DNA of 64,000 nucleotides from contig CAYVWB010000005.1 of assembly GCA_964455395.1 (NCBI GenBank), positions 28,633-92,632 on the forward strand. The letters are read 5' to 3'. Positions 17,390 to 24,948 of the stretch are shown in pieces (position 1 is the stretch's first letter; each line of letters opens with the position of its first letter). The position numbers and the translations under genes are program-made. This DNA comes from CAYVWB01 sp964455395 (GTDB lineage: Bacteria > Desulfobacterota > Desulfovibrionia > Desulfovibrionales > Desulfovibrionaceae). A model generated the notes under the pieces. The model saw only the letters and a program-made list of their open reading frames with translations, did no database searches and had not been told where the DNA came from.

Positions 17390-17962
17390 CTATTTGTATT
17401 TGTCGTGACATTCTTTCATCCGCTGCGTCAGCAGCTCCACGGCTTGCCGAGCCGCCTCCACGGAGCCGCCGGCCATGGCGCGTTCGAAGGCCGCGGTGTC
17501 CTGCAGGTAGGCTTGGTAGTATTCGTCGCCTTTGCCGGGGTATTCGCACATCACCTTGCTGTCCGCGATGAAGGCGTCCGCCAGGGCTTGCGCTGGCATG
17601 ACGCCCTGCTGCAGGGCTTGGCGGATGGCTTTGAAGTCGCTCTTCATGCGTTTCTTGAGGGTCTTGTATTTGGGTTTCGCGTCCCGGGGCATGGTTTCGC
17701 CGGCTGCGCAGGTCTCACATTCGCAGCCCACAGCGTGTTCGGGGGCTTCGTGTTTGACTTTCAGCTTGGCCTTGACGCCATCCACGCCCTCGCCGCCTTT
17801 GGCTTTCAGGGAGACTTCGAAGCTGGAGAAGTCTTCCAGGTCCAAGGCGACGTCGCCCACAGCCATGACGCCTTCGCGCATGCCGGCGGCGAGCTTTTCA
17901 AAGAAACCGGGGACCTCTTCACGAGTGAGCATAAGTTCATATTTACGTTTTGCATCGGACAT
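17390..17962 (-). CDS. XXXCH-domain protein (GAK locus)
   Basis: The 190-residue protein ends in ECHDKYK, a single Cys-His pair near the C-terminus that matches what I recall as the 'GAK system XXXCH protein'. The first ~75 residues (KYELMLTREEVPGFFEKL then DLEDFSSFEVSLKAK) follow the amphi-Trp pattern. A Cys-rich linker CECETC follows at about residues 80-90, and then an all-helical half. A metal or haem role for the CxCxxC and CH residues is conceivable but unsupported, and there is no signal peptide. GGAG about 9 nt before ATG 17962 fixes the start. It is the first gene of the run, 298 bases after phoU. Confidence 0.82.
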   Translation of the reverse strand: MSDAKRKYELMLTREEVPGFFEKLAAGMREGVMAVGDVALDLEDFSSFEVSLKAKGGEGVDGVKAKLKVKHEAPEHAVGCECETCAAGETMPRDAKPKYKTLKKRMKSDFKAIRQALQQGVMPAQALADAFIADSKVMCEYPGKGDEYYQAYLQDTAAFERAMAGGSVEAARQAVELLTQRMKECHDKYK

Positions 17963-18047
17963 GGCGCCTCGCTCCTTGAGCGTTGGAGTGGTATGGAGCG
18001 CGAAGGTGCGCACGCCACATTGCGCGCGCTTCGCTTCGCAGTGACTA

Positions 18048-18076
18048 GCCATAGCACACTCCAGGCGGCGGGCAAA
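18048..18076 (-). promoter_or_regulatory. Weak candidate promoter for the GAK run
   Basis: On the minus strand TTTGCC (18076-18071), a 17-base spacer and TATGGC (18053-18048) lie about 90 bases before the XXXCH start, in the 298-base gap after phoU. The match to sigma-70 is only fair. Confidence 0.3.
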
Positions 18077-18260
18077 GAATCCGGCCCCATACTCCGCAGT
18101 CTTTGGAGGCGGTTCGCGTCACTCCCAGGCGCCGACGCGCCAGCATGCGGCCGCTTCCCCCCGGAGCACGCGCCGGCGTCGCCAGGGGTGGCGCAAGGCG
18201 CTCCGCCGCCGGCGCAGGGCGCCGCATGGTCGCACAGGTCGGCGGCGGGGCGTTGGCGAT

Positions 18261-18923
18261 CTAGAAGCGGTGGCAGCGATGCTTCACGTCCACGCCTTGT
18301 TCGATGAAAATGACGCACTCCGCGATATTGGTGGAGAGGTCGCCCACCCGCTCCAGAGAACGGGAGACAAGCACCGTGTGCACGCAGCGTTCCACGGCCG
18401 GGGATTCCTTGATCATGTAGTCGATGAGGCTGCGCAGCACGGTAAGATCCAGTTCGTTGGCGCGTTCATCGGTGTTGCAGACCTGGTCGGCGAGTTCGGG
18501 GTCCTGGTCCTTGAAGGACTTGATGGCGCTCTTGAGCATCTCCAGCACGATCTGGGAGAGCTCGTCCAGCTGCTTGGAGTACGGCAGCGGCGGTCTGTGG
18601 GAGAGCAGCAGGGAGCGTTCCGCGATGTTCACGGCTTCGTCGCCGATGCGCTCCAGGTTCACGATGATGCGCATGCTGCCCACGATGTAGCGCAGGTCCT
18701 TGGCCACGGGTTGCGACAGGGCCAAGAGCTTCAGGGCCATCTCGTCGATGTCGCATTCGAGCTTGTTGATCTCGATGTCCTTGTCGATGACTTGCTGCGC
18801 CGTCTGGGTGTCGCGTTCGGTGAGGGCGCGCAGGGACTTGTCCAGCGCTTTTTCGGCATAGGCCGCCATCTCCAGCACTCTCACCTTGAGGTTCGCCAGT
18901 TCCTGTTCCAGATGCGTTTCCAT
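18261..18923 (-). CDS. phoU: Phosphate-signalling protein PhoU
   Basis: The 220-residue all-helical protein has the two PhoU metal-binding repeats, NLERIGDEAVNIAE and SLERVGDLSTNIAE. PhoU links the PstSCAB transporter to the PhoR sensor and restrains Pho activation when phosphate is plentiful. Two starts are possible: ATG 18935, overlapping the pstB stop as TAATG, and ATG 18923, which has GGAG 6 nt upstream and is preferred. It lies downstream of phoB, phoR and pstB. The membrane components pstS, pstC and pstA are not in the window. Confidence 0.93.
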   Translation of the reverse strand: METHLEQELANLKVRVLEMAAYAEKALDKSLRALTERDTQTAQQVIDKDIEINKLECDIDEMALKLLALSQPVAKDLRYIVGSMRIIVNLERIGDEAVNIAERSLLLSHRPPLPYSKQLDELSQIVLEMLKSAIKSFKDQDPELADQVCNTDERANELDLTVLRSLIDYMIKESPAVERCVHTVLVSRSLERVGDLSTNIAECVIFIEQGVDVKHRCHRF

Positions 18924-18934
18924 TGCGCTCTCCA

Positions 18935-19699
18935 TTAGCCGAAGCGGCCAGTGATGTAGTCTTCGGTCTGCTTGTTCTTGGGCCGGGTGAACATGGTCTC
19001 GGTGGGTCCCACTTCGATGAGCTTGCCGAGGTAGAAGAAGGCTGTGGTGTCCGAGACGCGCGCAGCTTGCTGCATGCTGTGCGTGACGATGATGATGGTG
19101 TACGTCTCCTTGAGCACATGGATGAGCTCTTCGATTTTCTGCGTGGCGATGGGGTCCAGCGCGGAGGCGGGTTCGTCCATCAGCAGCACTTCCGGGTTCA
19201 CGGCGATGGCCCGCGCGATGCAAAGCCGCTGTTGCTGACCGCCGGAGAGGCCCAGCGCGGACGCATCCATCCGGTCGGAGACTTCGTTCCACAAGGCGGC
19301 GCCTTTGAGGCTGGCTTCCACCTTGTGTTCGATGAAGCTCTTGTCTTTGACGCCGTTGACGCGCAAGCCATAAGCGACGTTGTCGAAGATGGACTTTGGG
19401 AAGGGGTTGGGCTTCTGGAAGACCATGCCCACGCGTCGGCGCAGTTCCACCACGTCGATGCCCGCCTGATAGATTTCTTCGCCGTCCAGACGGATCTCGC
19501 CTTCCACCCGGGAGATGTTGAGCAGGTCGTTCATGCGGTTCAGACAACGCAGGTACGTGGACTTGCCGCACCCTGAGGGGCCGATGAGCGCGGTGACTTC
19601 CTTTTCTGTGAAGTCCAGGTCCACGTCATGCAGCGCCTTGAAGTCTCCATAATAGAAATTCAGGCCCGTCGATTGCATTTTCACTGTGCTGGCGCCCAT
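18935..19699 (-). CDS. pstB: Phosphate ABC transporter ATP-binding protein
   Basis: The 254-residue ABC ATPase carries the PstB-specific pattern: LNFYYGDFKAL, Walker A GPSGCGKST followed by LRCLNRMNDL, the Q-loop FQKPNPFPKSI, signature LSGGQQQR, Walker B LLMDEPASALDP and the switch His in VTHSMQQA. It energises high-affinity phosphate import with PstA/PstC. Its isolation from pstSCA, but next to phoU and phoBR, is typical of split pst loci. GGTGG 6 nt before ATG 19699 supports the start. Confidence 0.95.
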   Translation of the reverse strand: MGASTVKMQSTGLNFYYGDFKALHDVDLDFTEKEVTALIGPSGCGKSTYLRCLNRMNDLLNISRVEGEIRLDGEEIYQAGIDVVELRRRVGMVFQKPNPFPKSIFDNVAYGLRVNGVKDKSFIEHKVEASLKGAALWNEVSDRMDASALGLSGGQQQRLCIARAIAVNPEVLLMDEPASALDPIATQKIEELIHVLKETYTIIIVTHSMQQAARVSDTTAFFYLGKLIEVGPTETMFTRPKNKQTEDYITGRFG

Positions 19700-19709
19700 A
19701 GCGTTCCAC

Positions 19710-21689
19710 CTACACTCTGCGTTCAGGGTTGACGGCCACGCCCGCAAGCGGCTGGTCCGTGTCAGGGCGTTGGGCGGCGCTGGGAATGGTGAACTCGAAG
19801 CGGGCGCCGTGCGCGCCGTCTTCGCGATGGCTCACCCAGATGGCGCCGCCATGTTTTTCCACGATATGTTTGCAGATGGCGAGACCCAGTCCGGAAGATC
19901 CCCCGGATTTGGCGTTGCGGTGTTTTTCCACGCGGTAGAACCGTTCGAAGATGCGGTCCATGTCGCTGGTGGGCACGCCGGGCCCGTAGTCTTCCACACG
20001 GAAGTGGACCATCTCGTCTTCCTCGAAGCTGTAGACGCGGATGACGTCCTGTTCGCCGTCATGTTCCACGCCGTATTTCACGGCGTTCTCGATGAGGTTG
20101 CGAAAGACTTGCGAGAGTCTGTCGTAATCCGCCATCACCATGACTTCCTTGGGGAAGTCCATATCCACTTGTGCGTGCTTCGCCTCCACCAGATGCGCGC
20201 ACTCGCCGAGGGCTTGCGCTGCAGCTTTGACGGCGTCCACCTCTTCCAGCGTCAGGAGCTTGCGTCCGCTGCTTTCCAGGCGGGTGAGGCTCAGCAGGTC
20301 GTTCACGGTTTTCGCCATGTGGTTGGCGTGTTTCACGATGATTTCGAGAAAATTCTTCTGTCCTTCAAGTTTGCCGACGCCTTGTTCCACACTCAGCAGC
20401 AGGGTCTCCGCATAGCCTTTGATGGAGGTGAGCGGGGTGCGCAGCTCGTGGGAGACGTTGGCGACAAAGTCCCGTCGCACGCGCTCCAGCCGGGACAGGT
20501 CGCTGATATCGTGGAAGACGGCGAGGGCTGCGGCGTCGCCGGCGTCCGGAATTTCGCAGCGCATGGGCGCGATGGTCACTTCGTACACGGCGTCGCGCTC
20601 CGGTTCGATCTGCAGCTTGACAGCGGTGTGTGTTTCGTCGGGCTCCCCTTCCCCATTGTGTCGCGGCGGGCAGGGTTCGGCGGCCAACACCTCGTCGAAG
20701 GCGCGCTGGAGTTCGGGGCTGAGCACAACCTCCAGCGGTCGTTTGCCTTCGTGGCGCTCCGTCTCGGGAAAGATTTCCATGAGCGCTTTGTTCACGGTGC
20801 GGATGCGACCGCGTTTGTCCAGCACCATGACGCCTTCGCGCATGGAGTCCAGCACGGCTTCCAGCTGGGTTTTCTGGTCCGTGATGGTGCGGATCTGCGT
20901 TTCGATGGAGTGCGCCATGCTGTTGATGGAGCGCGCCAAGGCGTCGAATTCCTTGCTCTTGAACCCACCAAGGCGGCGCCTGTATTCGCCGCGGCCGATG
21001 GCTTCGGCCACGTTGATGGTCTCGCCCATGCAACGCCACAGCCAACGCACCAACACGAGACACATGAGCGCAGAAACAACCAACGCCGCGCCGATGGCGA
21101 GCAGGAACCCACCCTTCATGGAAGCCAGTCCGCTCGGCGCGCCGCTGGGCATGCCCAGCAACAGCCTTCCGGCCGGCAAGCCTGCTCCGCCGGCGAATTC
21201 ACCGGCGGCGAAGACGACTTCGTTGTCAAAGAACACGCTCACCATGCTCATGGCGGGAGCAGCTTCGAAGCTGGAGGCGGAGCGCTGCGCCCCGTTCGCT
21301 TGCAGTTCTTCCAGCCGGGGGAAAGGCCCTTGCAAAGTCGTCGGGCTCGCGTTGTCCGACAAGGGGGGCGTGGCGAATACGCGCTCGCCTTGCTCGTCCT
21401 CCAGCGCGAGCCGGACGTGGAGGGCTTCGGCGGTCTGCGTGAGCCACCGCGAGCCCACCCGCGCCAGATCCGAACGAACGCCGCCCTCCGCACTGTCGGT
21501 CAAGGACACGCGCATGGCGAGGCCTTCCCCCACAAGGTACAGCAGACGCCGCGCTTCCCGGTCCGCATGGTCGGTCATCTCCCGTGTAAACACCTGATGC
21601 GCGTACCACGACGGCGCCACCAGTCCGAGAAAGACCACCAGCAGGAACGAGAAGAGCACGCGCGATCGGAAGGAGAACCCTCCCCGCAT
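19710..21689 (-). CDS. phoR: Phosphate-regulon sensor histidine kinase PhoR
   Basis: The 659-residue membrane kinase has a first membrane segment near residues 8-28, a periplasmic domain of about 150 residues, a second membrane segment (FLLAIGAALVVSALMCLVLV), and then a HAMP region, a PAS domain (DSMREGVMVLDKRGRI), HisKA with SHELRTPLTS, and HATPase_c with NLIENAVKYG and SSGLGLAICKHIVEKHGG. The periplasmic domain is larger than in E. coli PhoR, as in Gram-positive-type PhoR proteins. AAGGAG within the end of phoB precedes ATG 21689 by about 10 nt. It signals to PhoB. Confidence 0.93.
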   Translation of the reverse strand: MRGGFSFRSRVLFSFLLVVFLGLVAPSWYAHQVFTREMTDHADREARRLLYLVGEGLAMRVSLTDSAEGGVRSDLARVGSRWLTQTAEALHVRLALEDEQGERVFATPPLSDNASPTTLQGPFPRLEELQANGAQRSASSFEAAPAMSMVSVFFDNEVVFAAGEFAGGAGLPAGRLLLGMPSGAPSGLASMKGGFLLAIGAALVVSALMCLVLVRWLWRCMGETINVAEAIGRGEYRRRLGGFKSKEFDALARSINSMAHSIETQIRTITDQKTQLEAVLDSMREGVMVLDKRGRIRTVNKALMEIFPETERHEGKRPLEVVLSPELQRAFDEVLAAEPCPPRHNGEGEPDETHTAVKLQIEPERDAVYEVTIAPMRCEIPDAGDAAALAVFHDISDLSRLERVRRDFVANVSHELRTPLTSIKGYAETLLLSVEQGVGKLEGQKNFLEIIVKHANHMAKTVNDLLSLTRLESSGRKLLTLEEVDAVKAAAQALGECAHLVEAKHAQVDMDFPKEVMVMADYDRLSQVFRNLIENAVKYGVEHDGEQDVIRVYSFEEDEMVHFRVEDYGPGVPTSDMDRIFERFYRVEKHRNAKSGGSSGLGLAICKHIVEKHGGAIWVSHREDGAHGARFEFTIPSAAQRPDTDQPLAGVAVNPERRV

Positions 21690-21696
21690 GCCGCCT

Positions 21697-22380
21697 CTAC
21701 TCCTTGAACCGATAGCCGACGCCGCGAACGGTTTCGACAAATTTCGCATAGGGGCCCAGCTTCTGCCGCAAGCGACGCACATGGGTGTCCACAGTGCGCG
21801 CATACCCCTCGAATTCATAGCCCCATACCGTATTGAGCAGCTGGTCGCGCGTCTGCACGCGTCCCTGGCGCTTCACGAGTTCGGCCAACAGCTTGAACTC
21901 CGTGGCGGTCAGCTGCACTTCTTCACCCTCCACCTCCACGCGGTGCGCTTCCAGGTCGATGGCGAGGGTGTCTTTCTGCCATTTGGCGCGTTGCGCTTCG
22001 CCGGGCCGCACACGCTTCATGATGGCTTTCACCCGGAGGAGGAACTCCCGCGGACTGAACGGCTTGACAACATAATCGTCGGCGCCGAGCTCCAGTCCCA
22101 CGATGCGGTCCACTTCCTCGCCGCGCGCCGTGAGCATGATCACCGGAATGGAAGCCGTGTCCGGTTTGCGCTTGAGCTCCTTGCAGACCTCGAAGCCGTC
22201 CATGGAAGGCAGCATGATATCCAGGATGATCAGCCCGGGCTGCCGCCGGCGGGCCTGCGTCAGCCCTTCGTAGCCGTCAGTGGCTGCGACCACCTCGTAC
22301 CCGGCGTTCTCCAGGTTGAAGGTCAGCAGCTGCAGGATGTCTTCATCATCCTCGATTACGAGCACAACGTCTTGTTGCAT
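21697..22380 (-). CDS. phoB: Phosphate-regulon response regulator PhoB
   Basis: The 227-residue OmpR-class regulator has a receiver domain with acidic pocket IEDDED, phosphoacceptor Asp in LIILDIMLPSMDG, the Thr in MLTARG and Lys in VVKPFSPRE. The winged-helix domain ends in TVDTHVRRLRQKLG and VRGVGYRFKE. ATG 22380 has GGAG 9 nt upstream; the GTG at 22410 is less likely. A phased Pho-box array lies 48 bases upstream, predicting autoactivation. phoR follows after 7 bases. Confidence 0.95.
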   Translation of the reverse strand: MQQDVVLVIEDDEDILQLLTFNLENAGYEVVAATDGYEGLTQARRRQPGLIILDIMLPSMDGFEVCKELKRKPDTASIPVIMLTARGEEVDRIVGLELGADDYVVKPFSPREFLLRVKAIMKRVRPGEAQRAKWQKDTLAIDLEAHRVEVEGEEVQLTATEFKLLAELVKRQGRVQTRDQLLNTVWGYEFEGYARTVDTHVRRLRQKLGPYAKFVETVRGVGYRFKE

Positions 22381-22427
22381 GGGGTCGTTCTCCACCAGTA
22401 AGGAATCCACTGTATGCGCTCACACGC

Positions 22428-22466
22428 ATGACAACATCATGATTCCCCTGTGACAAATAGGTGACA
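22428..22466 (-). promoter_or_regulatory. Pho-box array upstream of phoB
   Basis: On the plus strand ATGACA (22428), ATGATT (22439), GTGACA (22450) and GTGACA (22461) recur exactly every 11 bases. On the coding strand these read as TGTCA(C/T) direct repeats, the PhoB half-site spacing. A TACAGT -10-like hexamer follows about 11-12 bases downstream. Two tandem Pho boxes with one weak half-site are the simplest reading. Confidence 0.8.
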
Positions 22467-22506
22467 CAACTTCAGAATCCCTTGATGCGCCTGTGTTTTA
22501 CGATGT

Positions 22507-23031
22507 TCACTCCGCAGCGCCACTTCTCGCGCCTCCGCCCCCCTCCTCCGACGCGCTGCGGCGCGGCCCCCCTGAAGGCGTCAGGCCGCACTGTCGCAAC
22601 GCCTCGTACACAAGCACCCCCGCCGCCGTGGCCAGGTTCAGGCTGCGCACGGCGTCCGTCACGGGAATCCGCACCAGCTCGCCTTGCGCCAACACACTCT
22701 CCGGCAGACCGCGCGTCTCCGGCCCCAGCACGATCCAGTCCGCCGGCGTAAAAGCGAAATCATGATACGCCGCGCCGGCGCGCGCTGTCGTACAGACAAG
22801 CCTTCTGCCAGCGTCGAGGGCGGCGCGGCGCGCCTCTTCCCAGTCATCCCACACTGTCAACGCCACTCGTGGCCAGTAATCCAGACCGGCTCGCTTCAGG
22901 TGTTTGTCTTCCAGGCTGAACCCGAGGGGCCGCACCAGGTGCAGCGCAACGCCTGTCGCGGCGGCGAGTCGCGCCACGTTGCCAGTATTTGGTGGAATTT
23001 CGGGTTGATAGAGGACAATCTCTGGCCGCAC
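22507..23031 (-). CDS. trmL: tRNA (cytidine/uridine-2'-O-)-methyltransferase TrmL
   Basis: This SPOUT-class methyltransferase modifies the wobble base 34 of tRNA-Leu in characterised homologs. Conserved pieces are LYQPEIPPNTGNVARLAA, LVRPLGFSLEDKHLKRAGLDYW in part, WIVLGPETRGLPESVL and the C-terminal knot VRSLNLATAAGVLVYEAL. With GTG 23031 it is 174 residues. Its GAGGGG ribosome site overlaps the pepF stop. A longer ATG start at 23082 adds unconserved residues and was not chosen. The C-terminal ~20 residues are Gly/Ser/Ala-rich. Confidence 0.9.
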   Translation of the reverse strand: MRPEIVLYQPEIPPNTGNVARLAAATGVALHLVRPLGFSLEDKHLKRAGLDYWPRVALTVWDDWEEARRAALDAGRRLVCTTARAGAAYHDFAFTPADWIVLGPETRGLPESVLAQGELVRIPVTDAVRSLNLATAAGVLVYEALRQCGLTPSGGPRRSASEEGGGGARSGAAE

Positions 23032-23035
23032 CGCC

Positions 23036-24874
23036 CTACCCCTCAGCTGAGTTTTTTGAATCGTCTTGCAACGAGTCGGCAAGCGCCTTGAACGTCGCCC
23101 AGTCCTTGGCTACGGCGTTCAGCGATTCCTCCCAGAAAGCGCGCTGGGTGAGGTCCGCGTCCAGGGTGCGAGCGGCCACGCCTTCGCTCTCCGCGCTGCC
23201 GGACTGCGCCAGAAACGCCTCGTAACGGGGAAGGAACTCGGGCCCTTCCGCGGCGACGCGCTCCGCCAGACCGAGGCTCAGCAGATAGCCGAACGTATAG
23301 GGAAAATTGTAGAAAGCCACACCGGTGATGTAGAAATGGAGCTTGGAGGCCCAGAACATGGGGTCCAGGTGGTCGGGGTCCAGCACGCCGCCGTAAGCGT
23401 CGTGTTGCGCTTGCAGCATGAGCGCTTTGCATCGAGAAGCGCTGACCTCGCCATGCTGTCGTTCCATATAGAATGAATGTTCGAACAGATAACGCATGCG
23501 GATGTCGCAACACATGGCGCCGGCGTCGTCCAGCCGCGCGCGGAGCACTTGCAGTTTCACGCCGTCGTTGGTCGCCGGGTCATCCAATATCGCGCGTTGC
23601 ACCAGCCGTTCCGCAAAGGTGGAGGCGGTCTCCGCCAGAGTCATGGGATAGAGGGACGCCATGGGCCGTGTGGTGCGCAGCACGTGGGCGTGAAAGGCGT
23701 GGCCCAGCTCGTGCGCGAGGGTCTGCACATCGCCGAGGGAGCCCCCGAACGTCATGAACACGTAGGAATGACGAGTCTTCAGCGAGGTCGTGCAGAAGGC
23801 GCCGGGCCGCTTGCCTTCGCGTTTCTCGGACTCCACGCGGCCTTCCTCCAGAGCGCGGCGGGCGTAGTCGCCCAGGGCCGGGTAGGCGGCGTCGAAGCTT
23901 TCGAGAACAAGGGCCACGGCTTCGTCCCAGCTGTAGACGGGAGATTCGGCCTGGGGCAGCGGCGCCATCACATCGTGGAAGGCCAGCGCGCCTGTTTCAA
24001 GCATGGCGGCCTTGCGCTGCAGGTATTCCAGCACGGGGGCCTTGTGGCCCTCCACGGCGCGCCACATGGCCTCCAGGGTTTCCGGCCGCGTCGCCGCCTG
24101 GAACAGCGGTTCAACCATGAAGTCCTCAACACCCCGCCACTTGTTCAGTGTCAAACGCGTTCCTGCAATGGCGTTCAAGGCGGCGGCCGTCACGTACTCC
24201 ACACCCTCCCACGCCGCGTTCGAACTGGCGAGGGCTTCGCGCCGCACAGCGGGGTCGGTGCTTTCCAGCAAGCTGCGCTTCTGCGCCATGGGCACGTCGC
24301 GATTCCCGCCCTCCCCTGCGGTCATGGGGAAGGTGAGTCGCCCGCTCAGGGTGTTGTAGAGGCGGCCCCAAGCGGCAATGCCGTTCACCCCGAGGTCCGA
24401 GGCGAGCCGCTCTTGCGCGGGGTCCATGCGCCGCTCAGCTTCCTCTTTGATGCGCCACACCGAATAGGCGAGGTCCGCCATGTCGGGATGTTCCGCCAAG
24501 GCGGCCACGGCTTCCGGCGCAGCGAGTCGGAACGCCTCCGTGACGGGAGCGAAGGCGTTGCGGAATGCGGCGCCGAAGGTCGCCACCCGGGCGCTTTCCT
24601 GCTGGTAGCGCTCGTTGGCGGCGTCCGCGGCGTTCAGGCAGCCCACGTAAGCGGCCCAGTGGGAGTAGTCCGCGAGGACGGCCTCATCCAGGCGGAAGAG
24701 CTCGGCCCAGCGGGCAAGGCTGGAGGCGTCGGTCGTGGGCGGCTCCAAGGCCTCGGCCATGGCGGCGAGACGCCCCACGGCCTCATCCAGGGTGGCGACG
24801 TGCGCGCGGTATGTGTCGCCGTCGAATTCAGGAAAGAACGAGGTAAGATCCCAGGTGCGAGAGGCGCCGGCCAT
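23036..24874 (-). CDS. pepF: Oligoendopeptidase F family metallopeptidase (M3)
   Basis: The 612-residue cytosolic zinc peptidase has the HExxH motif in LAHELGHAFHAH, preceded by SYVFMTFGGSLGDVQT, and the third-ligand Glu region PMTLAETASTFAER. M3B enzymes of this size cleave short peptides of about 7-17 residues. AAGGAG 8 nt before ATG 24874 selects this start and discards a 66-residue leader. The stop lies 4 bases before the trmL GTG. It is 74 bases from priA. Confidence 0.93.
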   Translation of the reverse strand: MAGASRTWDLTSFFPEFDGDTYRAHVATLDEAVGRLAAMAEALEPPTTDASSLARWAELFRLDEAVLADYSHWAAYVGCLNAADAANERYQQESARVATFGAAFRNAFAPVTEAFRLAAPEAVAALAEHPDMADLAYSVWRIKEEAERRMDPAQERLASDLGVNGIAAWGRLYNTLSGRLTFPMTAGEGGNRDVPMAQKRSLLESTDPAVRREALASSNAAWEGVEYVTAAALNAIAGTRLTLNKWRGVEDFMVEPLFQAATRPETLEAMWRAVEGHKAPVLEYLQRKAAMLETGALAFHDVMAPLPQAESPVYSWDEAVALVLESFDAAYPALGDYARRALEEGRVESEKREGKRPGAFCTTSLKTRHSYVFMTFGGSLGDVQTLAHELGHAFHAHVLRTTRPMASLYPMTLAETASTFAERLVQRAILDDPATNDGVKLQVLRARLDDAGAMCCDIRMRYLFEHSFYMERQHGEVSASRCKALMLQAQHDAYGGVLDPDHLDPMFWASKLHFYITGVAFYNFPYTFGYLLSLGLAERVAAEGPEFLPRYEAFLAQSGSAESEGVAARTLDADLTQRAFWEESLNAVAKDWATFKALADSLQDDSKNSAEG

Positions 24875-24948
24875 GTGGGAGACTCCTTGACGTCTGAACG
24901 CGCGAGACGGCTGCAACGCACGCTCATGAACGGTTTGTGTTGCGATTA

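Noticed and set aside
15821..18307. 828-residue open frame on the plus strand over the GAK genes
   Set aside because: It spans three well-supported minus-strand genes and their gaps. It has no domain or ribosome site and arises from third-position GC bias.
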